Shown: piece by piece, positions 1 to 4,609 of the stretch
Layout: the number at the start of each line of letters is the position of its first letter
Position numbering within the stretch: the stretch's first letter is position 1
Assembly (NCBI GenBank): GCA_022839525.1
Contig: JALHET010000095.1
Span: 1 to 7,044, forward strand
Origin: Lentisphaerota bacterium
GTDB lineage: Bacteria > Verrucomicrobiota > Kiritimatiellia > RFP12 > UBA1067
Reading direction: 5' to 3'
DNA: 7,044 bases
Made by a program: the position numbers and the translations under genes
The notes under the pieces: generated by a model
Database searches by the model: none
What the model was told of the DNA's origin: nothing
The model's input: only the letters and a program-made list of their open reading frames with translations

Positions 1-1231
1 GGTGTCCCAGAAGCAGGAGGATGTCCAGCTCAAGGCTGAGGAGTTGCAGCAACGGCGTGCGGAGGCCGACAAGCGGTATGCGGAGGCGGAGCAGCGGTTG
101 CAAAAGCTGGCGGGCATGACGCACGAGGAGGCTCGCCGCGAGGTGCAGAAGCAGGCGGAGCAAGAGGTGCGCGGCGAGGCGGGCAGCCTGATCCGGCGGA
201 TGCAGGAAGAGGCGAAGGAGACGGCCGACCGGGAGGCCGCGCGTATTGTGATGGCGGCGGTGCAGCGGTTCGCGCTTTCTCATGCGAGCGAGACCATGAC
301 CAGCACCGTGCCTCTGCCGAGCGACGACATCAAGGGGCGCATCATCGGGCGCGAGGGGCGGAACATCCGCACGCTGGAGGCGGTGACCGGTGTGAACATG
401 CTGATCGACGACACGCCGGAGGCGGTGGTGATCTCTGGGTTCGATCCCGTGCGGCGCGAGATCGCGCGGCAGGCGCTGGAGCAGCTTGTGGCCGACGGCC
501 GCATCCATCCCGCCCGCATCGAAGAGGTGGTCAAGAACGTCACGGAAAACATGGAGAAGACGATTGCCGAAGCGGGCGAAGCGGCGGCTTACGAGGCGTT
601 GGTGCAGGGGGTGCCGCAGGAGATCTTGCGCTGTGCCGGGCGGTTGAAGTTCCGCACGAGCTTTGCTCAGAATGTGCTGCGGCATTCGGTGGAGGTGGCG
701 CACCTGATGGGGATGATGGCCGGGGAGATGGGGCTCGATCCGGCGGTGGCCCGGCGGATCGGTTTTTTCCACGACATCGGCAAGGCGCTCGACCATAACG
801 CGGAAGGCGCGCACGCGGTGATCGGCGCGGAGTTCCTGAAGCGGTACGGCGAGTCGGCGGTGGTGGTCAACGGCGTGGCCTCGCACCATGAGGACGTGCC
901 GTCCGAAGGTTTGTACGGCGTGCTCTGTTCGGCGGCGGACGCCATTTCCAGTTCGCGTCCGGGCGCGCGGGCGGAGACGATCGGCGTTTATGTGCAGCGG
1001 CTGGAGCGGCTGGAGGCGATCGCCAACAGTTTTCCGGGCGTGAAGAAGACGTTTGCGGTGCAGGCGGGGCGCGAGGTGCGGGTGATTGTGGATCCGGGGC
1101 AGGTGAGCGACAATGACGCAATGGTGCTGGCGCGCGACATCAGTCAGCAGATTTCGTCCAACATGCAGTTCCCCGGGCAGATCAAAGTGGTTGTGGTGCG
1201 CGAGTCGCGGTGCGTCGAATATGCGAAGTGA
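1..1231 (+). CDS. rny: Ribonuclease Y, C-terminal part (5' end cut by window edge)
   Basis: RNase Y is a membrane-anchored endoribonuclease that starts decay and processing of many mRNAs. The visible 409 codons show, in order, a charged heptad-like coiled coil (about residues 1-95), a KH RNA-binding domain with GRIIGREGRNIR (residues 112-123), and an HD phosphohydrolase domain with H228, the HD pair H257-D258 in FFHDIGKALDH, HHED at 295-298 and D313 in AADAISSSRPGAR. It ends in VEYAK, the usual family C-terminus. Family members are about 520 residues, so roughly 110 residues (the N-terminal membrane anchor and the start of the coiled coil) lie outside the window. The GTG at position 2 is therefore read as an internal valine, not a start. 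One small oddity is Asn at 266, where the family usually has Glu (DHE to DHN). It is the first visible gene of a four-gene run, 31 bases ahead of the ymdB-like gene, a pairing also known from Firmicutes. Confidence 0.96.
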   Translation, partial: VSQKQEDVQLKAEELQQRRAEADKRYAEAEQRLQKLAGMTHEEARREVQKQAEQEVRGEAGSLIRRMQEEAKETADREAARIVMAAVQRFALSHASETMTSTVPLPSDDIKGRIIGREGRNIRTLEAVTGVNMLIDDTPEAVVISGFDPVRREIARQALEQLVADGRIHPARIEEVVKNVTENMEKTIAEAGEAAAYEALVQGVPQEILRCAGRLKFRTSFAQNVLRHSVEVAHLMGMMAGEMGLDPAVARRIGFFHDIGKALDHNAEGAHAVIGAEFLKRYGESAVVVNGVASHHEDVPSEGLYGVLCSAADAISSSRPGARAETIGVYVQRLERLEAIANSFPGVKKTFAVQAGREVRVIVDPGQVSDNDAMVLARDISQQISSNMQFPGQIKVVVVRESRCVEYAK

Positions 1232-1245
1232 AGCCCGGGCGTGCG

Positions 1246-1254
1246 GAGAGAGGG
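1246..1254 (+). promoter_or_regulatory. Ribosome binding site of the ymdB-like gene
   Basis: GAGAGAGGG lies 8 bases before the ATG at 1263. It settles the start: the frame is open back to 1113 inside rny, but only the ATG at 1263 has a ribosome binding site at good distance and begins with the family N-terminus MKVFLVGDIVGSPGR. Confidence 0.7.
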
Positions 1255-1262
1255 ATTCCGGT

Positions 1263-2057
1263 ATGAAGGTTTTTCTGGTAGGCGACATTGTGGGCAGCCC
1301 GGGCCGCCGCATCTTCCGCGAGGTCGTCAAGCGGTTGCGCGGCGAGAACGCGGTGCAGGCGGTGGTGGTCAATGGCGAGAACGCGGCGGCGGGTAACGGG
1401 ATCACTCTGGCGTTGGCGGAGGAACTGTTCGCGGCCGGCGCGGACGTGGTGACGCTGGGCGACCACGTCTGGGGGCAGAAGGAAATGGAGTCGACCATTG
1501 CGGGCGAGAAACGGCTGTTGCGCCCGGCGAATTTTCCGGCGGGTACGCCGGGGCAGGGCTTTGCCACCGTCCAGACCCCGCTCGGCCCGATCACGGTGGT
1601 GAACCTGTTGGGGCGCGTTTTCATGAATCCGGTAGACTGCCCGTTCCGCGCGATGGATGCGGTGCTCAAAGCGGTGCCGGCCAACGTGCCCGTGCTGCTG
1701 GATTTCCACGCGGAGGCGACCTCGGAGAAGATCGCGATGGGATATTATCTCGACGGGCGCGTGGCGGCGGTGTTTGGCACGCATACGCATGTGCAGACCA
1801 GCGACGCGGCGATCCTGCCGAAGGGCACCGCGTATATGACCGATTTAGGCATGACGGGTTCCGCGTATTCGGTGATCGGTCGCGAGATCGCGCCGGTGCT
1901 GAAGAAATTCACGACGGGGATTCCGGCGAAGTTCGAGGTCGCCGGAGGGCTGTGCGTTTTGGAAGGTGCGTTCCTGGAGCTTGACCGGCAGACCGGCAAG
2001 GCGGTTTCGATCACGCCCTACCGTTTCCGGGAAGAGGCGTCAGAGGCCGGTGTGTAG
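1263..2057 (+). CDS. ymdB: YmdB-like metallophosphoesterase (cyclic-nucleotide phosphodiesterase family)
   Basis: This 264-residue protein has the length and motifs of the TIGR00282/YmdB family, dinuclear-metal phosphoesterases that hydrolyse cyclic nucleotides such as 2',3'-cAMP and, in Bacillus subtilis, influence biofilm and motility decisions. Visible ligand positions are D8 (VGDIVGSPGR), E39-N40 (VNGENAA), H149 (DFHAEATSEK), and H174 and H176 (GTHTHVQT). PKGTAYMTDLGMTG (186-199) is another family signature. The position normally occupied by Asn in the GNH motif is Asp67 here (LGDHVW); Asp could still bind metal. No signal peptide is seen, so it should be cytosolic. It sits 31 bases after rny and 20 bases before xseA, on the same strand, and is probably co-transcribed with both. 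Family assignment is firm; the exact substrate is inferred from the family. Confidence 0.92.
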   Translation: MKVFLVGDIVGSPGRRIFREVVKRLRGENAVQAVVVNGENAAAGNGITLALAEELFAAGADVVTLGDHVWGQKEMESTIAGEKRLLRPANFPAGTPGQGFATVQTPLGPITVVNLLGRVFMNPVDCPFRAMDAVLKAVPANVPVLLDFHAEATSEKIAMGYYLDGRVAAVFGTHTHVQTSDAAILPKGTAYMTDLGMTGSAYSVIGREIAPVLKKFTTGIPAKFEVAGGLCVLEGAFLELDRQTGKAVSITPYRFREEASEAGV

Positions 2058-2059
2058 AC

Positions 2060-2070
2060 GGGGGGAAGGG
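2060..2070 (+). promoter_or_regulatory. Ribosome binding site of xseA (upstream start)
   Basis: A G-rich GGGGGGAAGGG run ends 7 bases before the ATG at 2078 and starts 2 bases after the upstream stop codon. A second, weaker site, AGGGA at 2092-2096, lies 8 bases before an alternative ATG at 2105, so the two starts cannot be separated with certainty. Confidence 0.6.
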
Positions 2071-2077
2071 AAACACG

Positions 2078-3466
2078 ATGTCTGGGCAGGCAGGGACACA
2101 GCGCATGCGCATCTGGACGATTTCGGAACTCACGCGGCAGATCAGGCAGACGCTGGAGGACGAGGTCGGGTGCGTGTGGGTCGAAGGCGAAATCTCGAAC
2201 TGCAAGGTGTACGCTTCCGGTCACACGTATTTCGTGCTGAAAGACGAGAAGGCGCAACTGAACGCGGTGCTGTTTGCGGGGACGCGCGCGCTGCTGCCGG
2301 GGCCGGTGCGGCTGGAAGACGGCATGCGCGTGCGCGCGTTCGGCGCGGTCACGGTATTCGAGAGCCGCGGCCAATACCAGTTTAAGGTTCAGAAGATCGA
2401 GGAGGCTGGGCAGGGCGATCTGATGCGGCGTTTCGAGGAGCTGAAGCGCCGGCTGCAGGGTGAGGGGCTTTTCGACGCGGCCCGCAAGCGTGCGCTGCCC
2501 AAACTGCCGCAGCGCATCGGCGTGGTGACGTCGCCGACGGGTGCGGTGATCCATGACATCCTGACCGTGCTGGAGCGGCGGTTTCCCAACCTGCAGGTTC
2601 GGCTTGCGCCCGTGAAGGTGCAGGGGGAAGGTGCCGCTGGCGAGATCGCCGAGGCTGTGGCGCTGTTCAACCGCGAATGCGGACAGGGGAGCGCGTGGCC
2701 TGCGGACGTGCTGATCGTGGGGCGGGGCGGCGGCAGTCTGGAGGATCTGTGGGCGTTTAACGAAGAGTGTGTGGCGCGTGCTGTGGCGGGGTCGGCGATC
2801 CCGGTGATCTCCGCTGTGGGGCATGAGGTCGATTTCTCGCTGTGCGATTTCGCGGCGGATCTGCGCGCGCCGACGCCTTCTGCGGCGGCGGAGCTGGCGG
2901 TGGCGCCCAAGGCGGAACTGGAGGCCGGGGTAAGCCGCCATGCGCGCGCGTTGCGGTCGGCGCTGGAGCAGTACACGCAGGAGCTTTCCAACCGGTTGCG
3001 GCGGGTCAATGCGGCGGTTTTCATGCGGCGTCCGGGGCAGCTTTTGGAAGGGTTCGCGCAGCGGACCGACACGCTCGGCATGCGGCTGGATTTCGTGGTG
3101 CGGCAGCGTGTGCGGGAGGCGTCTCAGCAAGCGTCTCAGGTGTTCGGCCGGCTGTTTCTGGAGCGGGAGCGGCGGGTGCGGTTGATCGAGGCGCGGGTGG
3201 AACTCGACCGTCGCCGGTTGGCGCAGGCGTGTCGGCTGAAGGCGGAACGCTTGGGGTCGCGGGTGAGGGCCTTGGAGCGGCAACTCGCCCTGCTGAGTCC
3301 GCTGGCGGTGCTGGAGCGCGGCTACAGCCTGACACGCACGGCGGAGGGACGGCTGGTGCGTTCGCTGAAGGATGCGGCGGAAGGCACCGGATTGGTCACG
3401 CAGGTGAAGGACGGAGAGATCGAGTCGGTTGTGAAACGGGGCGGCCTGTCGGCTGCCCGCACGTGA
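2078..3466 (+). CDS. xseA: Exodeoxyribonuclease VII large subunit
   Basis: Exo VII degrades single-stranded DNA in both directions without needing metal and acts in repair; XseA is the catalytic subunit. The 462-residue protein is of normal family length. It shows an N-terminal OB-fold DNA-binding domain (about 11-107; ASGHTYFVLKDEKAQ at 46-60), then the catalytic domain with LPQRIGVVTSPTGAVIHDIL (143-162), the signature GRGGGSLEDLWAFNEE (215-230), AVGHEVD (246-252) and RAPTPSAAAE (263-272). A long charged helical region follows, which in the family carries XseB subunits, and then the C-terminal LAVLERGYSLT segment. The start at 2078 is chosen for its strong ribosome binding site. A start at 2105 (MRIWTISELTRQ) would give 453 residues and an N-terminus closer to the usual one. 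xseB follows after 39 bases, as expected for subunits made together. Confidence 0.96.
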   Translation: MSGQAGTQRMRIWTISELTRQIRQTLEDEVGCVWVEGEISNCKVYASGHTYFVLKDEKAQLNAVLFAGTRALLPGPVRLEDGMRVRAFGAVTVFESRGQYQFKVQKIEEAGQGDLMRRFEELKRRLQGEGLFDAARKRALPKLPQRIGVVTSPTGAVIHDILTVLERRFPNLQVRLAPVKVQGEGAAGEIAEAVALFNRECGQGSAWPADVLIVGRGGGSLEDLWAFNEECVARAVAGSAIPVISAVGHEVDFSLCDFAADLRAPTPSAAAELAVAPKAELEAGVSRHARALRSALEQYTQELSNRLRRVNAAVFMRRPGQLLEGFAQRTDTLGMRLDFVVRQRVREASQQASQVFGRLFLERERRVRLIEARVELDRRRLAQACRLKAERLGSRVRALERQLALLSPLAVLERGYSLTRTAEGRLVRSLKDAAEGTGLVTQVKDGEIESVVKRGGLSAART

Positions 3467-3505
3467 GGGCGCGTGTGCGCCCGTCTTGAAAAGGCAAGGT
3501 GTGCG

Positions 3506-3754
3506 ATGGCGAAGAAAGAAGAGGTTCTGACGTTCGAGGCTGCGCTGAAGCGGCTGGAGACGATTGTCGAGCAGATGGAGTCGGGGGAGACCAGTCTTGA
3601 CACGATGATCGCGTCGTTCGAGGAAGGCCAGCGGCTGGTGAAGTTCTGCACGGCCAAGCTGAATGAGGTCGAAAAGAAGATCGAAAAAATTGTCAAGGAC
3701 GGCGAGGGAAATGTGACGGTCGAGCCGTTCGCGCTGAATGCCGAGAACTCATAG
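3506..3754 (+). CDS. xseB: Exodeoxyribonuclease VII small subunit
   Basis: XseB is a small helical-hairpin protein that coats the XseA helices and is needed for Exo VII activity. The 82-residue product begins MAKKEEVLTFEAALKRLETI and carries the family pattern: FEAALKRLETIVEQMESGE (10-28), SLDTMIASFEEGQRLVKFC (30-48) and a C-terminal acidic/basic helix (LNEVEKKIEKIV). The ATG at 3506 is preferred over a GTG at 3473 because AAGG lies 6 bases upstream (3496-3499) and the protein then matches family length. The last residues (ALNAENS) are encoded by DNA resembling the GAAC heptamer repeats that follow, and the TAG stop itself falls in the first heptamer. It is the last gene of the run; no ispA or dxs homologue follows, unlike in many other bacteria. 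Confidence 0.93.
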   Translation: MAKKEEVLTFEAALKRLETIVEQMESGETSLDTMIASFEEGQRLVKFCTAKLNEVEKKIEKIVKDGEGNVTVEPFALNAENS

Positions 3755-3792
3755 AACACCGAATATCGAACGCTGAACTCCGAACGTCGAAG
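3751..3792 (+). repeat. Heptamer array, six 7-base units (consensus near NNCGAAC)
   Basis: Units read ATAGAAC, ACCGAAT, ATCGAAC, GCTGAAC, TCCGAAC, GTCGAAG in unbroken 7-base register. The first unit contains the xseB stop codon TAG (3752-3754). GCTGAATGCCGAGAACTC just upstream, inside xseB, resembles the same motif out of strict register. The function is unknown. Confidence 0.7.
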
Positions 3793-3799
3793 TGGGGAA
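3782..3799 (+). repeat. 18-base direct repeat, copy 1
   Basis: GAACGTCGAAGTGGGGAA matches positions 3902-3919 exactly. The two copies are 120 bases apart, start to start. Copy 1 overlaps the end of the heptamer array, so the repeat includes one and a half heptamers plus AGTGGGGAA. Confidence 0.85.
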
Positions 3800-3804
3800 A
3801 CAAA

Positions 3805-3815
3805 CTCACACGAAG
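3805..3815 (+). repeat. Left arm of imperfect inverted repeat
   Basis: CTCACACGAAG pairs, as its reverse complement, with CTTTGTGTGAG at 3882-3892 at 10 of 11 positions. Both arms lie inside the interval bounded by the two 18-base direct repeats, giving an arrangement like a small non-autonomous element. Confidence 0.5.
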
Positions 3816-3834
3816 CCACCAAGGGCACGAAGAG
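3809..3834 (+). repeat. CACGAAG-type short tandem tract
   Basis: Three related units, CACGAAGC, CACCAAGGG and CACGAAGAG, start at 3809, 3817 and 3826, with 8 to 9 base spacing. The tract overlaps the left arm of the inverted repeat. Confidence 0.55.
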
Positions 3835-3841
3835 GGGAGAG

Positions 3842-3855
3842 GAAGGATGAAGGAT
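3842..3855 (+). repeat. Two exact tandem copies of GAAGGAT
   Basis: GAAGGAT occurs twice without a gap (3842-3848 and 3849-3855) and is followed by GAA. The unit length is again 7, as in the heptamer array, although the sequence differs. Confidence 0.7.
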
Positions 3856-3881
3856 GAAAAATTCTTTTGAGCCCGTCATGC

Positions 3882-3892
3882 CTTTGTGTGAG
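3882..3892 (+). repeat. Right arm of imperfect inverted repeat
   Basis: CTTTGTGTGAG is the reverse complement, with one mismatch, of CTCACACGAAG at 3805-3815. The second 18-base direct repeat starts 10 bases further on. Confidence 0.5.
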
Positions 3893-3901
3893 ACTGAGGA
3901 A

Positions 3902-3919
3902 GAACGTCGAAGTGGGGAA
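3902..3919 (+). repeat. 18-base direct repeat, copy 2
   Basis: This copy is identical to 3782-3799 but is not preceded by a heptamer array. It therefore looks like a copied fragment of the array's end rather than an independent array. Confidence 0.85.
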
Positions 3920-3952
3920 GAACACACAACGCTCAACGTGCAACGCACGGAA

Positions 3953-3980
3953 TTGACAGCGTCTTCTTTTTCAGGATAAA
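3953..3980 (+). promoter_or_regulatory. Putative sigma70-type promoter for the marC-like gene
   Basis: A perfect TTGACA (3953-3958) is followed after 16 bases by GATAAA (3975-3980, 4 of 6 to TATAAT). TAAAGT at 3977-3982, with an 18-base spacer, is an equal alternative. Either would start transcription within a few bases of the ATG at 3989, so the mRNA would have almost no leader. Confidence 0.5.
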
Positions 3981-3988
3981 GTGTTTGT

Positions 3989-4597
3989 ATGTCAAATCCC
4001 TTCCCTTTCTTCGTCAGCGTGTGGATGAAGCTCTTTTTCCTTTTCACCCCGTTTTTCGCGCTTTCGATGTTTCTGAGCATGACCGGTGACTATACGGAAA
4101 AACGGCGCAAGCGTCTGGCGGTCATGATCAGCATCGCGGTCGTCGCTCTGTGCCTTTGCCTACTGTTCCTCGGAAACCAGCTCTTCACCCTGTTCGGGAT
4201 CACGCTCAACGCCTTCCGCATCGGGGTCGGTGCGCTGCTTTTCCTCTCAGCCGTCAATCTGGTGCAGGGGCGGAAAACGCCGCCCGAAGCCAACACGGAA
4301 GCCGACATCGCGGTCGTGCCCTTGGCCATGCCCATCATTGTTGGTCCGGCCACGATCGGCACGCTCTTGGTGATGGGTGCAGGGCTCGTTGAGGTCACCG
4401 AAAAGGTGATCGGTTGCCTCGCCCTGTTATGCGCCGTCGTTTGCCTCGGCGTCATGCTGTTGCTGGCGACCGCCATCGAGCGAGGCATCGGCCACCACGG
4501 GCTTAACATCTTGAGCAAGCTGACTGGCGTCGTCTTGGCTGCGTTGGCGGCTCAGATGATCATGGACGGCATTCTGGGATTTCTCTCTCGTCTATAA
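3989..4597 (+). CDS. MarC/UPF0056-family integral membrane protein
   Basis: This 202-residue, strongly hydrophobic protein has six likely membrane segments (about 8-30, 43-63, 72-93, 109-130, 140-163, 177-199). Family signatures include FGITLNAFRIGVGALLFLSAVNLV (segment 3), ADIAVVPLAMPIIVGPATI (106-123, the family's most conserved stretch) and the final LTGVVLAALAAQMIMDGI. MarC proteins sit in the inner membrane; an archaeal relative, SnatA, transports small neutral amino acids, while the E. coli link to multiple antibiotic resistance is not supported. The substrate here is unknown. The start is not fully fixed: ATG 3989 has only AGGA 12 bases upstream, and an internal ATG at 4025 (MKLFFLFTPFF) would drop 12 residues. 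The gene is separated from xseB by the repeat spacer, has its own apparent promoter and ends 12 bases from the convergent receptor gene. Confidence 0.9.
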   Translation: MSNPFPFFVSVWMKLFFLFTPFFALSMFLSMTGDYTEKRRKRLAVMISIAVVALCLCLLFLGNQLFTLFGITLNAFRIGVGALLFLSAVNLVQGRKTPPEANTEADIAVVPLAMPIIVGPATIGTLLVMGAGLVEVTEKVIGCLALLCAVVCLGVMLLLATAIERGIGHHGLNILSKLTGVVLAALAAQMIMDGILGFLSRL

Positions 4598-4609
4598 CTT
4601 TACATTTTC

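Larger units (their letters stand above)
3755..3988. other. Repeat-rich non-coding spacer between xseB and the marC-like gene
   Basis: This 234-base stretch carries no credible gene. Its + strand is rich in purines and poor in T over about 3755-3860, unlike the neighbouring coding regions. It is made of short repeats: a heptamer array, a CACGAAG-type tract, a GAAGGAT duplication and two 18-base direct repeats. The last 40 bases hold a promoter for the downstream gene. I see no stem followed by a T-run that would serve as a terminator for the operon. From memory, similar GAACxxCGAAC and CACGAAGxxAC strings occur between genes in PVC and other environmental genomes; this was not checked. Confidence 0.75.

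Noticed and set aside
2..4. GTG at position 2 as the start of rny
   Set aside because: It would remove the membrane anchor and part of the coiled coil; the frame is most simply cut by the window edge.
1113..1262. 50-codon upstream extension of the ymdB-like gene into rny
   Set aside because: The family N-terminus begins exactly at ATG 1263, which has its own ribosome binding site; the extension is an out-of-frame reading of rny.
2018..3283. 421-codon open frame on the minus strand opposite xseA
   Set aside because: It lies opposite a fully conserved xseA, and its product is rich in Arg, His, Pro and Leu without family motifs, as expected for an antisense shadow in GC-rich DNA.
2842..3489. 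215-codon plus-strand frame overlapping the xseA 3' half
   Set aside because: The Gly/Ala-rich product comes from GC-rich third positions of xseA read out of frame; the xseA frame carries all the conserved motifs.
3751..3919. CRISPR array in the xseB-marC spacer
   Set aside because: Units are 7 to 18 bases with no regular unique spacers, and no cas gene is nearby.
3322..4080. 252-codon minus-strand frame across xseB and the repeat spacer
   Set aside because: It runs across three unrelated regions (xseA end, xseB, repeats). The Ser/Phe-rich product simply translates the complement of the repeats and shows no domain.
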